From the NCBI GenBank assembly GCA_050084985.1, contig JBITNC010000001.1, positions 56,792,001-56,856,000 of the forward strand: 64,000 bases of DNA. Reading direction: 5' to 3'. Below, piece by piece: positions 11,461-25,685 of the stretch; the first letter of the stretch is position 1, and each line of letters starts with the position of its first letter. Source of the DNA: Nageia nagi. Lineage: Eukaryota > Pinophyta. The translations under genes were made by a program, and so were the position numbers. The notes below the pieces were generated by a model. That model saw only the letters and a program-made list of their open reading frames with translations, made no database searches and was not told the DNA's origin.

Positions 11461-12229
11461 TATGTTGTGTGTGTTCATGTACATATAGTAAAGAAATGTG
11501 TACCTAGATTGTGAATCTCTCCCAAATTGTGAAGTTCTTTGCCAATTAGTATGGACTAGAACTGAAGGTGGTCTTATTGGATTGTATTAATATATCATTA
11601 TGAAGGAGAGATGGAGGATATCATAATAAAATTCATGCTCTTTCTCACAACATATCTCTTCTATTTCTCTCAAATGGCTCAATCATAGTATATTTCTCAC
11701 CAACATGGATACAAACTAACTATATTTTCTTCATTTTATTATACTTTTGAGTAGTGTTTTGCACTTGCTTTTAAAAACAAGGAAAATCCCTCATAGTTTT
11801 CTCTCAAAGCTTGATCATATAATGGTTATGATTTTTCATGGATCTTCTCAAGGCAAATCGAGTTTTTCACTGCTTTTGGCAACAAGGAAAAATTCTCACC
11901 AAGGTGTGCTCTAATATCATATTAGAGAGTAAGTTGAGAGTATTCTTTGCATTATTAAGAAGATATTTTAATACATTATAGTTTGGGAGTTACATTCTTG
12001 TACAATAATAGAAGTGGAAACCATAAACCCCAATATTAAAATAAAATCTAGTAATGTTAAAAAATTAAGATTACATTTATTATATTCCTAGATACCTAAA
12101 TGTATTATTTCTAACATCGATCCACCTAGGGGTGTAGGTGACTTGTTAGGAGAGAAGTAAAATATTTAAATTATCTTGATAACCTCAACAAATCAACATT
12201 AATAATAATCCTAGGCAATTAATATGTTA
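11461..12229. other. No recognisable gene
   Basis: A+T-rich sequence without a supported ORF. GCTCTAATATCATATT at about 11,908 resembles the complement of a tRNA-Met primer site of a minus-strand LTR element, but no LTR pair could be shown. Confidence 0.4.
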
Positions 12230-13430
12230 ATCAAGAAAGATAAGATCCTAAAAGGTAGTCTAGTTGTATCACCTCCAGAGTAGATATGCTATGTATACGA
12301 TAGAGTAAAAGGATTATGGAAGTGATGACCCACACTTGAAGAGGTTGGTAATCAAAATCTATAAACATGATAAGGTGAGGGATCACCCTCTCACTCCAAA
12401 TGGAGATAGGTAATCTACTAACCAAAATCATATCTTTTATGGCTCAATATGTTACTCTCATGCATGATATCCAAATTAACCTCAACTCCATACAGTACCA
12501 TAAAGATAACTAGGATTTGGAAGAGATGTAACTTGGATGATATGTCTTGGAAGTGAAGTTCAATGAATTGTCTCTCTAATGTAGAGATCATTGTATAACC
12601 TTGATGAAATTTAGGTGGGTATATTGTTATCATAGAAAACCTAGGGCCAAAGAATAACATGCCCATGTAGGTCTAGGAGGTGATGCTCTCAAATATATTA
12701 TCATATAAGGTGATTTAGGTATATTCCAATGTAGCTAACATTTAAGGATGCAATATTAATCTTACTAAGATTCACCACAAGATCTTGTATAGCATTAAAA
12801 GAGTATAATGTATGTACCACACCCTATAGGACTTAAACTAAGTGGGAAAGTAGAATAATATCATAAGAAAACATGAGGATGAGAACCTAATTGCAATGAG
12901 GATGACCATCCAAGAACATTGGTCTCTAAGATAAATGACTTTAAATTATCTATGTAAAGTACAAAGTGAGTTAGAGAGGGAGAAACCATGTTTCATCCCA
13001 ATTTTATTAAGAATATTGTCTAAAATTCCCTTTATAGTATGGATGCAACTTGAAAGAATATCATATAAATTATTATGGTTGTTAGCCCAATTTATAGTAT
13101 TAATAATCATTAAAGCTGATACATAATCTTGTGATAAGGAATAAATTCAAAGGCCTTCCTAAGGGGAATTTCAGAATCTAGCCTCCTAGATGATCACCTC
13201 AGAGTACAAATATTATATGTGGTGTAGTGATCCATATGGAAACTCACTTATCCTCCTACTCTAAATCCTTTGATGTTGATGATCTCAAAAATGTAGTACT
13301 TAATGATATGGCATATAACTTGGTCATGGTGTGTCCATTCATGGTGATACAATAGTTTCTCAATTCATTGGGATCACCATATTTGAAGATGGGGTGGATG
13401 ATGTTTGAGATTCAAGAGGAGGGAAAACTT
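12230..13430 (-). pseudogene. LINE (non-LTR) reverse transcriptase relic
   Basis: Reading leftward on the minus strand the order of a LINE RT is preserved across frames. PIFKYGDPNELRNY and HTMTKLYAISL (about 13,400-13,290) match the early RT block usually reading PxFKxGDxxxxxNYRxI. Next, KIGMKHGFSLSLTHFVLYID (about 13,010-12,950) matches GVKQGCPLSPTLFxLYID. The catalytic block reads LMFSYDIILLS where a YADD-type box is expected, so the core Asp pair is damaged. DLVVNLSKI fits the following VNxxKT block. FMVLYGVEV (about 12,500) matches the later VLYGxExW motif. Many stops are present. The endonuclease half would lie to the right (13.4-14.4 kb) but was not recognised. Clade not assigned. Confidence 0.75.
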
Positions 13431-16400
13431 GAGAAAATGAAATTGTTGAAGATCCAAAAGAGTAAAAGGGGAAGGATTAATTTGGTGTGCTTGATAAATT
13501 AATCTTGTAGGTTCTTGATGTCTAGGGATTTTCAAAATTAAGGTTTTGGAAGGATTTCTATATGAAGAGGGCGCAGAATAAGTTTGAGGTGAGATGGAGG
13601 GAGAATTCTAAGGATGGGTTTTTGTTGGGGATATTAAACAAGTGAGAGGCATACTTATTTTAAGCATTAAGGGTAATGGAGTTTAAGGTTTATTTTCTAA
13701 TTAAAGAGCTCCATAAGGACATAGGATTGGAGTGGAGTAAAGAAAATAGATCTAATATCCTTTTGTCTAAGAAGTGATACTTTTAATTCCAAAGGATACA
13801 TTAGTAGGAGTGGTGGTGGAAGAGGAAAAATGATCAATCACAATGGATCATCAAAGGTGATGGAAAGTGTGCTTATATTCAATATCATACCAATGCTTTA
13901 GCAAAAAATGGATTGAAGGGAGAAAGTAGAGAGGGGCTAAATTTATGGGGGAAGGACTAGAGGGATCTAGAATGGAGAGAGCCTTCTAATAAGAGTGTCT
14001 ATTCATCAATAGAGGGAAGGAAATGCAATCCAAGGAGTTTATACTTTAGGATACTATTATAGAGGGGGGAATGGGTTGAGTTAAAGATAATGGTCATGCA
14101 AAGAGAGTTGGGGGTGGGAGGGAATGGAAAGGATATAATATCTGATATTAGAATCCTCATGCATTGGGGAAGTAAGTATGGTATTAGGATTGGAGGAATT
14201 GAGTATTACCATTGAGAATAAAAAAAATTATGGATCTCACTAAGATCATGAAGAAATATGCCAAAACTTGAGGAGGTGTGGAGTTTAATGAATATTTATA
14301 GAAAATTAAAGTATGATTTAGATATTAGATATTGAGTAAATCCAAACTACTATCAAATTAATTCTATGTATTTCTTTTCCTACCATTGGATTCACCCATA
14401 AGCATTACCTCATCTTGAATGAAATATATTGTAATCTCTAAGAAGAGGTTGAGATAAGGGGATTCTTTTGCATACTAAATCACATAGAATGAATATGTTG
14501 TAGTAAATAACATCCAACAATATAAATTCTCCTATGAGGTGGGGCCCTTGCAAGTGTAATCTAGATGTAGCATGTATGGGTGTCAATACCCTATATATGG
14601 ATCCTAGAGAATAAACGATTTTGGACTAAAAGGGAAATACCTCCTGAAATAAAAATATTGAACCTTATATAACCTATGGTCATATATGTAGAAATTCAAG
14701 TATACCTTAAGAAGGAAGGGATCCCCTTAACAGATCTCTCATTCATCTAAAAGAAAAATATCAAATTTTGACTAGTGTAAAATATTACGAACTAATCCTA
14801 AAAAATATCAAAGCATCATGTTATAGCTCCATACTAAAACTAAGAAACTTGAGAGTTTTGAAGGGATCCTATCTAGCATCATTTGGTATATAAAGAGGAT
14901 GAAGTGTGCCAAGGTATAGACCAACCTTTTGGGGGAGTGTATATGATCCAATCTTAACAATTTGAGATAATAACCCATTTACCTATTCTCATCACCTCAG
15001 TAACTTCCTTATTAACAACAACTAACTCTTGGGATTGTATGTGTAATATTTTCATCAATAATGATGAGATTTGGGAGGGATGGTAGGATCCTTTTATCCC
15101 TAAGAATAGATATCCTATGCTCAATTCTACAAAAATTAATAAACAAGGATGAATCCCTAATAGTCCAAAATCTATAATAGGTATTTACAGTATATTCAAT
15201 ATATCATGGATGAAGATTAGAAATATTTTAGTGGATTTATATCATGTTGTCAAATTTTTGATATGAATATTTATAACCTTATGTTGTGGGAATCATTACT
15301 CCTCGAATTTCTCATTGACTACTATCACAATAATAGGGGTAGTTTTGTCTTTAGAGCTTTGAACTATGTTTGCCTAAGAAGATGTTTGTACTTGTAATTG
15401 GTTTTATAGAGTTACTTGGTTATATTTGTGATTAAGTATTTCATTTCTTAAGGTAGTAATTTCCTCTTATAATAAATCAATTATTTTGGAGGGGAGTTTA
15501 GATTGTATTGGTGCTACATCAGCATATAATGGTGAATCTCTTGATCCAATTTTCATGGTCATTAAATTGGTTCCATAGTGCAAGGATAAGAGTATGTTGC
15601 ACTTAGTTGGCTGATAAAAGGGAGGCTACTTGTTTTGTTAGAAATTGGTTCAAGTTTTCTAGCTTAATCAAACACCTAATATATGTGAGATAAGGGATCT
15701 TCAATTTAAAGGAGCAAACTACACTAGCACACTAGAGTAACGATAGGAAGAGTGATCTACTATAAAAGGGGCTCAAAGAATTCCACATGTCCTTCAGGAT
15801 TAGACTTATGAGAAATGAGACATTCATAAGTAACATTATGTATAACAAATAGGTGTAACTTGAAAAGATATGGTTTGGCTTGGGATGGAACAAAATTATA
15901 TTCATGATAAACATGCTCTTTTATATTTAAGATATGGATTGTGTCTACCTACATACCCCTACAAGTAGATGCACAAAGAAAATAAGGGAATAAAAAAAGT
16001 ACTTGGACTCTAAAAAAAATAAAAATGTTTTGATGGTAAATCCACCCCCTTTGCAAGAAGTAATGATGGAATTATATTCCATAATCAAGGGGCATCCATG
16101 TCATCAAAATCCACTTGGAGTACAATTCCAACCCTGTATGTACCTACCATCAACTCAATAGGATTTTTGGAATGTTTCAATAGGCAATAGGGAGACTTGA
16201 ACCTTAGTTTCCTATATATGAAGAGTTTCAATTACCCATATTCAACTCACCTATCTATCAATTCATGAATATTTTGAAAATAACCCATAATAAGTTGGAT
16301 ATTGAAAGGGGGAACTTCATAATTAACTAAAACAAAGCTTAGGCTAAAAAGTAAAAATTGATTAACAGATCATGCAACCATTATATGCAGGTCCAAAGCA

Positions 16401-18007
16401 ACTAAATAAAAAAAATACCACTACCTGAAAATTGAGATAGATCTATTGATCTTATGAACTATTCTACTTGCATAATCAAAGAATAAAATAATAACTATTT
16501 TATCCAAGAGAAAGGTGAGCACCATCCAGTTGCTCCTTAAACTAGTTTCATTCTAAATAGAACTGTATTGATTTCTCCTCCTTGATTTTTCCTATCTCCA
16601 CTTTTCTTCCTTCCTTCCATGTTACTTCTTTTAGATCCTTTAAAATTCTTTGTAGATGGTCAAAAGTTGGTAATATGAAAAAAATAATTCCTCTTTGCAT
16701 GTTGAGAAATGGTGCTATGGTCTCCAAGTGATACATGCAATTCCATGGCAAAGTTGAGGCCGCATTGACCCTAGCAAACACACTATCCAAAATTCATCCT
16801 TCATTAGTTTTGTGTATCCAACATTCCTTCCCTTAGTGTTGGGAGGAAACTATTTTTTTAATCAAAATTGAGTAAATATATTAGTAAAAAAAATAACAAT
16901 TTTGAAAGGATCTTCAAACCTTTTACAACTAAAATATGCATTGGTATAAATTACTCTCATAATAAAATATATTTTTCCCATTTTTTTGGGAAACCACCTC
17001 TTGCAAAGAATTAACCCATAGAATTAGATTTTGTATCTTAGAGGTTATTTTTCATCAAAGTCACCTAGGATTCGTAGACCTAACTACCATCGATTAGACT
17101 TAGCATTTGTTGCATATCCACATGAATGTGAAGGGGTAGACTTTTGAACCTGGGGTCTCTCTTTTTCCAATTGAGAGTTTTCAAGTTCCCATTCTCACCA
17201 ACTCCTCTAACATGATTGAATTCTAATTAATTTATTTTTTATTCATATTTTATTTAAAATAATTAAATATAGCATTCTCTTATCCTATCTTGAAGATCCA
17301 TTAGGTTAGCATTTTTTTTTTCAAAAATAATATATCAGCTATGCATTTTAAAATTTAATTATATATATATATATATATATATAATAAAATATTTAAAAAA
17401 ATATTTTATTAATTATTATATTAAAAGATATTTCATTAAAAGATATTTAATTTCCAGTATTAATTAGTAATTTTATTGCTTAAATTGAGGTATTATGACT
17501 TTAAGTCAAAATCTTCTTTGCCTTACTCAAGATCCTCTCAATTTCTCAAAACCTATAACACATCAAGGAAACTAATGAAATCCAATACCAAACATGATAG
17601 TGACACATATGCATATAAAAATCAAGTTCTACACCTACTTTCAAAGTAATAATTTGTAGTTATGACTATCCATAGTATCACGAAATAACATCAAACAACA
17701 TATTACACATGGTTCAATGTATACAATTCAATATATCCAAATACATTGAAATGTTATGATGATAAAGTTTTCATGTATTATATGATGTTTCCTATTAACA
17801 AATGTTAATTTTATTCTTAATAAATATATTGAAGATATGGGGCCATTACAACCCTCCCTTATAGAACAAAACATCATCCATGATGTTATTTGGTTCTTAC
17901 TAAAAAATATAAGGAAATTACTTTTTCATTTGGGATTAATCTTTTTATATAGCATAATCCTCATAATAGTGATCTCATTGAACCCTACATTGGTCCACCA
18001 TATGATT
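13431..18007. other. No recognisable gene; may hold LINE remnant and decayed repeats
   Basis: Only short ORFs without recognisable domains. The part next to 13,430 may be the missing upstream half of the LINE relic. I could not assign 14.4-17.8 kb to any element. Confidence 0.35.
17361..17383. repeat. (AT)n microsatellite
   Basis: About eleven uninterrupted AT dinucleotides, within a longer A+T-rich stretch. Confidence 0.9.
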
Positions 18008-18334
18008 TCACAAAATTTTAATATAAAAACCTAGGATTTGCATTGGCCAAACTTCCACCATCATATGATACTCCATTTGTAATTTATAGAAATTATATAC
18101 ATGATAAGGGTTAGGTACATACTTTTTCAACAAAGAGAATTGGCATGTGTTGTGCATTTTGGAAAAATTGGGTGGTAGTACAAGATAGTATGCTTTTGGG
18201 ATTATTTTGTTAATGATTTCAAAGGGTCCCACATACCAAGGGTTAAGTTTTATCAACTTGATAACACATTTCTTAGGTTTTATATTTAAAAATATCATAT
18301 CATCTTTGAAAAATTCTTTAGGGGCTCTTTTCAT
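18008..18334 (-). pseudogene. Gypsy integrase C-terminal domain
   Basis: The longest open stretch of the element, 108 codons. It contains KLNPWYVGPFEIINKI and VLPPNFSKMHNTCQFSLLKKY, matching the Gypsy integrase C-terminal pattern LxPRYxGPFxI...YxLxLPxxxxxxHxVFHVSxLKxY. The usual VFHVS reads TCQFS. It ends the pol region, and its upstream neighbour is the broken integrase core. Confidence 0.8.
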
Positions 18335-18706
18335 ATCAATATAACTCTTTTTTTAGATGATCACCTCCTTTTATCTTTTTGTAATTGATCCTAGTTTCTC
18401 TTCCATTTCTTCAATCATTCTAGGGTCAATTACCAAACTACATCATCTCCCATAAATTTACTCAAACAAGATCATCTGCAAGGATGCTTGATAACCATTC
18501 TTATATGTAAATCCTAGTAGATGCAAGTAATATTCCTATTTTGTTTGATGTTCCATGCAATAAATGCATAGCATATCCTCTAAAACTTGTTTGAGCCATT
18601 AAGTTTGACCATCAGTATCAAAATGGTAATTTGAACTTGTATTCAATTTAATGTCCAAAACATGATAAAAAGCTTGTGAAAATTTAGACATAAAATGTGA
18701 ATCCAT

Positions 18707-18768
18707 ATTAGAGATATTCACTTCAATAAATCCATGTAAGTGAACTTATTGAAGTGAATATCTCTAAT
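18707..18768. repeat. Perfect 23-bp inverted repeat within integrase relic
   Basis: Left arm 18,707-18,729 and right arm 18,746-18,768 are exact reverse complements with a 16-base loop. Nearby, AATGATGCTTCAA at about 18,784 is the complement of TTGAAGCATCATT at about 18,859, and AATAAATCCATGTAAG occurs at both about 18,725 and 18,817. The pattern looks like a local inverted duplication. Confidence 0.9.
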
Positions 18769-21700
18769 GATATTTTACATATGAATGATGCTTCAAGTAT
18801 CTAATATATTCACATCAATAAATCCATGTAAGGTAGCAAATTTATATATTTAGGATAATTGAAGCATCATTAATGATATTTCCTAGTGTAAAGTATGCTA
18901 CCTTTGTCAATTTATCTATAACCATTAGAATGGCATAAAAATTTTGAAACCTAATTTTAAACAAACCCATGATAAAATCAATGGAAATTACTTGGCATTT
19001 GTGAATAGCAATATCATGAGGATAAATTTTCCCTATTAGATGCTAATTCTTATGCTTCACTCTCTTATATTTAAATCACTTGGCTACAAAATTGGAAACA
19101 TCTCTCCTGATTTAAAGCTAGCAAAATGACTTCCTTAGATTTTCTAGCATCTTGGTTCTCTCATGGTGCATAGAATAAAAGGTACAATGGGTTTCTTGTT
19201 GGATTATTTATCTTTGATTTATTATCCTTATAATTACAACCTTATCTATCAAATATAATAGTTCATCATCCTTAATACTAAATTCCCTTTTGTTCTCAAC
19301 ATTGTGCAAATCATTTTGCAGTAAGTTGGATCCTACTTTTGAAACTTTTAGACCTTGTCTATCAATTTTACATGTTCTTAGGATAGAGAACATATATTCC
19401 TTCTTCATGTATGGGCATCAGCCATCGTATTTTCCTTTCCCTTGATGTATTTTATCCCAAAATCATACTTGGTGAGGAATTATATCTATTATCATTATTT
19501 GGCATTCAAGATAGACTTAGTAAAAATATTCCTCAAACTTTGGTGATATGATTGTAGCTCAAAATTTTTTCTAGGTAATATGTCCATATTTTAAGGGCAT
19601 GAACTACAACTACCAAGTCAAGGTCATGAGTGGCATAACTATTTCCATGGTCCTTTAACTTTGATGATTCATAAGCAACCATTGCATTATCTTTCATTGA
19701 GAATCCCCCCTAATTATTCTAATGATGCATCAATACAGAGAAAAAATTCTCCATTAGGATTAAAAATTTCTAAAATTAGGGGTTTATTAAGATTTTTCTT
19801 CTTGAATTTAAAACCTTCATATTTCTTTTACCAATTAAAGATCTTACCCTTTTTTTGAAGGTAGGTAATGGAGTATGCTATTTGGTATAAATTTTCTACA
19901 AATCTTCGATAGTGCCAACCTAATCCCATAAAATTGTAAATATATTCTATATATATGGGAACAAAGCCTATGAGAATTACTTCAATTTTCTTAGGTTCTA
20001 TCATAATTCTATGTGAAAAATTGTGTGCCCTAGATATTGGATCCTTTTCATGAAATAATCACATTTTGATAGTTTACAAAAGAGTTGATTTTCTCGTAAT
20101 ACTTGCATTACTATCCTAAGATGCTCATTATATTCTTCCTCACTTTAGGAATATACAAAAACATTTTCCAAAAAAACTAAAATAAATTATCTAGGTACTT
20201 TATGAAAATACTATTCATTATATTCATAAATGCAACTGGAACATTATTTAAACCAAAGGGTGAGATAACAAACTCATAATGGTCATATATATTGTGTTTT
20301 AAATACCATTTATGAGTATTACTCTTCTTATCTCAATTGATGATATTATAACCTTTTATTTATCTTTGAAAATATTATTGCTTATCTCAATTGATAAAAT
20401 AGGTCATCAAACTCTAGTTATTGGATACCAATTCGTAATCATAAGCTTGTTTAGCATACAATAGTCTATGTAGAGCAACAACATTCCATCTATTTTCTTT
20501 ACAAATAGGAATAGTACTCCTAAAGGGGATATGTTAGGTTTAATAAGGCCTTTATATAATAATTTTTAATGTTGCACCTTTAATTCATGCATTTTGATTA
20601 TTGATATTTGATATGGGGTATGAGCAAATAGCTTTTTCCCTAAAATTAGATCAATACTAAAATCAAATTCTCTCACAAGGGCCATCTTAGGTAAGTCCCT
20701 TGAGAAAACATTTGTATACTTTTCAAGAATGGGGTATTATCTAAACACTTCCCCTTCCTTACTTACTTTATCAATCCTATTAAACTTTTCCACAAAAATA
20801 ATCTTCCCTTAATTGATAATTCTTACTCATTGCATGATAGATGTTATCTAGGTTTGAAAGGTTCCTTGCTTACTTTGGTATTTTCATTTGGTTAAGAATT
20901 CATTAGTATAATTGAACCATAATTATTGGACAGGATTACATAAAAATACTACAAAGGGGCTACTTAAAGGTGTAGGCAAGTAAAATATTTGGTAAGGTGA
21001 GTTTGACATTTACTAAACATTTCCTTACCTCATGAGTTTTCCTGGAACCATACTCCACTTCCTACTTATCAACCAAATAATTAGGTTTTTATAGTTATTG
21101 TTTTAAAACATGAGTGGAAACAAAACTTTGATAGCTCCACTATCTACCAAAATGGTGATGGGCTTAGTAAAAAGCTTACTTTTTAATAGAATTGGGGTTG
21201 CTTGCCTCTCAGAGTTTGCTTTCTTTTTTATCATGTAAATATGAGGGGTGGACTTGATTTTCCTCTCCCCTTGCTTAACTTGATTTCTAAATATTCCTTA
21301 ACTCACCTTTTGAAGTCATTAATTAGAATAATGAGGTATTTTAAAATTTAAGTACCTTGATTGAGGTCCATAAAATTTATTGTCACCATTCCTTAGTGAG
21401 TATCGAATTTCTTGATCATAATCTTAATCTTAATTCTTGGGATTCAAGTTATCCTTGAGAAATGGATGTTTATTCTTCTTTTCCTTCTAATCCTCCTAAT
21501 GACAACTTTTAGATTTAAAATTTTCCTTGAATTACTCTTAATCTCTTTTATTACCTCTATATTTGACCACCTTATGTTAAAGAAGGATCTCTATTTCCCT
21601 TGACCTCCTTATCCTTGAGATTTTTTTTTTTTGTATTTTGGTTTATCTCTTCTTGACAAGTAATATCAAAATATTTTTCTAGGATCTCTAATATGTGTAA

Positions 21701-22300
21701 ATTAATTTGCTTTCAAACTTTAACATTTAGACCCACCATAAACTTTTGTACCTTAAGGGGTTCATAATTTTCATAAGTCGATACATACCTTAATAGGTAT
21801 ACATACTACATGTGATATTCTTTTATAGTGGTTTCTTTTTGGTGAAGCTAGAAAAACTCTTCAAACTTCTCAATATAATATTGATATATTAAAAATATTT
21901 CATTGAAATCTTTTGTAAAATCTTCCTAAGGAAGTTATTGATCATGAATGTTTCTTGCTTCTTAACAATTTTTCCACCATTTTAGGGTTACTTCCTAGAT
22001 AAGAGGGTGATCCAAAACATCTTAGTTATTGGAGAGAGGTTATTTACAAAGAAATATGTTGCAATCTCATTCAGCCATACTTCAACTGAATCTCCTCCAT
22101 CCCTACCATTATATTTAGATGTCATTATATTTTTTAGATCCTTCACCAGTTTGGCCTCAACTCTAGTCTCATCTACTTGCTCAGTTGGGTTTCCTTATTT
22201 TCTCCTTCTCTATGAAGGATCCTGTATTTCTTCCAAAATTTTATCTTATCTTGGTATTGCATTAGCTAGGCTATATAACTAAGGTATTGCAACACCAAGA

Positions 22301-23231
22301 AATAACTTGTATACCTATTCATGAAAGGAGTCAAAAAAGAACAATTTTTGAGATTAAAAAATAAGCTTCTTTCACTACTTAGTATCAAGGGGAGTATGTT
22401 GGAGATTGATGCTAACCAAAATAGAAAGATAAACATTTCTCTTATGGATTTGAAGAATATGAAGAATTTCCATAATTGCTAAAGAGCCACCATGATTGTT
22501 GGAATTCATAGAATGTGAAATAAAGGGTTGCAAGATCCATTTCTCTCTTATAAATGTAAAATCAATGTATCATAGCATTAGTATATTACTAAGAAACATT
22601 CATAACCCTTCTAAGATTGTTTGAAATAAAAGATAACATTTTGTGTCATCCAAATTTGTTCAAATTTGCTTATTGTCCTTGCATTTTTCTCAAAAATTGC
22701 TATCAACTTCTAAAAGCTACAACTTTTATTTTAATGCTTTATTTTTCATGCTTTATTCATTAGAAAGCTCTTTTTGACCGAAATCCAGCCATATAAATTT
22801 AATAAAATTTTGAATAGTTTAAATTCCCACCATTATTGTTACTACTATAAGTCTTTTACATTCTTTCATAATTATGGTTTATATTATCATAATTTTATAG
22901 AAACTCTATTTGAATCATTTGAGTTTTATTTTTTAAGTTATTCCCTTAAAGTACTTGAATACGGTGTATAAAAACATAAATGAATGCTATTGAAAAAATA
23001 GAGGTGACCATGCTCAACATATTATAAGATATAAAACTAGAATATAAAATCATCAATTCACATTATTAGATAAAATAAATAAATAGACAAATTGAATATG
23101 TTAATAAACATCAATGTGAAAAGTAAGGAATCTAAGCAACAAATGACAAAGTAATATTATATAAACATTTATTTATTTATTTATAAGATGAAAGAGTATA
23201 TGCTAGCGATTTATGTTAAGGAGATATGTGT
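22301..23231. other. No recognisable gene
   Basis: A+T-rich, short ORFs only. It may hold the leader and LTR of the Gypsy relic to its left, but no matching LTR partner was found. Confidence 0.4.
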
Positions 23232-23532
23232 TGTTAGAGTATATTTTAGCTTAATTATCTACTAGGATATTTTAATACTTTCTTTATTTTTAGGATAATT
23301 TTAGTTACTATGTTAGTTTACTATTAGTCAGTTCTAGTTTATTATTGTGTTCTCCAATGGTTTTCTAATACCATGGGTTGTGAAACCATGGTATCATTTA
23401 TTGTATTTTTCTATTTATAGCCAAACTTTTTCATTAATATTTATTTAGTTCTAGTACTTCTCTCCAATTTTCTTATGATATTTTGCATGTTTGTTTCTTG
23501 GGCTTGAATATTTATTTTTAGTATTCTCCTCA
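23232..23532 (+). repeat. Left LTR of small element
   Basis: Starts TGTTAG, ends CA, and shares GAATATATTTTAGTTTAA-like sequence and TCTACTAGG with the right copy at 25,686. The primer site follows directly. Confidence 0.65.
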
Positions 23533-25685
23533 TGGTACCAAATCTGATTAGATTCTTGCAAGCATTCGATAAATATTCAATAATTCATTTTTTTTATCTC
23601 ATTCATTTTCTTGTCTCCTCCATAAGGCTTGGAAAAGTGGTTTCATCTAGTTTTATCTAGTTAAATTTTGTGGGCATCCCTCCAATCTTCTTTCATGTGG
23701 AGAAGTCAAATGTTATGTTTTTTGGGAAGAATCTACACATTTGTATAGGTTGGGATGCATCACTTTATTTTGCCTAGATTTGTGTTAGTGGATTTGATCT
23801 TATCCTTTGAAAACTTAAAGTCTTTTTAAAATTGTTATGGTTTTCCAACATGTACTTTGTTGATTGGGCACCCATATTGGTCTGATTTATTAATCGGAGA
23901 TATTTTTTGGCTAATTGTGATTAATTTTTAGAAATTTTCCTAATTAATGATTTTTTGGTTATAATTGAATCTTGAGAGGCAAAACTCAAATTTGTCAACT
24001 TTAAAGGATTCTTTTCTTCAAACCTATAAAAGAGTGGTTACACAACCTACTTTGCCTTTATATTTAGCCAAAAATAGTATCTAAAGTTTTTGCTATATTT
24101 TTTTTATAGTTTGGAGGCCTAAATTTTTTTTTTTCCCATAATCAAATTAATTCCAAATCTTGAGCTTATAGACTCCATTTGGGGTGCCATTTTTTGGGGT
24201 TGTGGAGCAGGCTTGGAGTACTTTTTCATGGCATTAATTGTTGGGGAAAATATCAATGTAAGTTTACATTATAAAGATATTTTTTTAGGTGTTTCTTTGA
24301 TACATTATTGATCCTATGGATTGTGTTCTAAAATTTCATTTACCCTTGCTTGGCTATTTTTCCACATATTTTGAATCTTGTTATCAACCCATTGTGTTTG
24401 AATAGGTGGAAACCACATATTTGTACTTGTGAAGTTCCTTTGAGTTGGATTATCCTAGTAATTATGGTATTTTTTTCTCCATCATATATTATCAGTCTTA
24501 TGTTGTGAGATAATTTATTTTTTGAGGGAGTTTCCTTTGGTGTCTTTTTCATAGTTTGATGACTACATTGGTATCTTTACATGTCACTATGATGGATATT
24601 TCATTGGATTTTTTAGAACTTATCATCACTCCATGTACTAATTGAGATTCCAATTATGTTATACCCATTAACATTATTGACTGGTAATGATGATTTACAT
24701 TATTTTTATCATAATTATAGCACACTTTAACGATATATCACCTTATGATGAAGAATATTTGATGCTTGAGCTAGCATGGCCTGGATAAGAAAGTTTCCAC
24801 TTCAATTACTAATATTTTCTTGGAGTGCATTGATTTCATTTAAGTGATTTTGGTGACCACACTTGATGGGGATATTTTTGGTGGAGTTTCTACTCTCTTC
24901 ATTGAGTCATACATTTTGGATGTTGTTGACCTTCATGAGGAGATCACATCCTTATTTTATGTTCCTTCATAATTTTAGGACTTCATTATGGTGAACCTTG
25001 TTTGTTTTAATGATCCAATCCTTATCCTCCTACTTTTATTACCTTGGAGGTTTCTCTTGTTCTATTTATTTTACTTTAGGAATCTTTTGAGACTCTCTCA
25101 TAGGAATCTTCGGTAGGAATTTCTTTAGGAGATTTCAAAGACTATTTTGAGGTTTATTTGCCTCTTTATCTTGTTGTTTCCATTGCTATTTTCCTTGAGC
25201 AATAGAATATAAAGTCTATGGACCTTACACTTCTTGATTTATTGGAAACTTCTTCACATTGACATGGTTCATAGCTTTATTATTCATCACAAGTGTCAAA
25301 TTTCATATTGTTCAATTCTCATACTTTGTTGGAGTGAGAAGATTTTCCATAGACACCTCTTGGTATCTTTCTTCCTCAAGGGATACATTGAGTTCGACAA
25401 CAAGATATTTATTTGATTTCAAGATATCACATGGACCCTTTCTAGGGTCCTCTTGATAGAAGTTGTTCGTAGGGGATATTGATCCCCCTTATTTTATCTT
25501 ATTCTTCTTTTTCTATTGGAAAATGTTTTTTCCCATTTGATTTTTTAGTATTTCTCAAACAATGTTTTATGAATTTATTCTACATGAGTACCTTATTAGG
25601 CCTTATTATTGAGATTCATATTTATGGATATACCACTTGTTTGGTTTTATTTTTCCAATACCTCCTAGTACTGCTTAAGGGTGGG

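Larger units (their letters stand above)
18008..22300 (-). mobile_element. Decayed Ty3/Gypsy gag-pol
   Basis: On the minus strand, from right to left, the order is Gypsy-like: gag-like sequence (22,250-21,300), protease region (about 21,150-20,900), RT (20,620-20,130), RNase H (19,860-19,200), integrase (19,150-18,400) and integrase C-terminus (18,334-18,008). RT shows PYQISIIKMHELK and LFVKKIDG, and the catalytic box reads YLDN instead of YLDD near 20,190. Integrase shows a decayed HFMSKF block and YHFDTDGQT. Stops and frameshifts occur throughout. LTR boundaries were not found, so the ends given are those of recognisable coding sequence. Confidence 0.75.

Noticed and set aside
21412-22282. 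Plus-strand ORFs in the 21.4-22.3 kb region
   Set aside because: They are antisense to the gag-like part of the minus-strand Gypsy relic.
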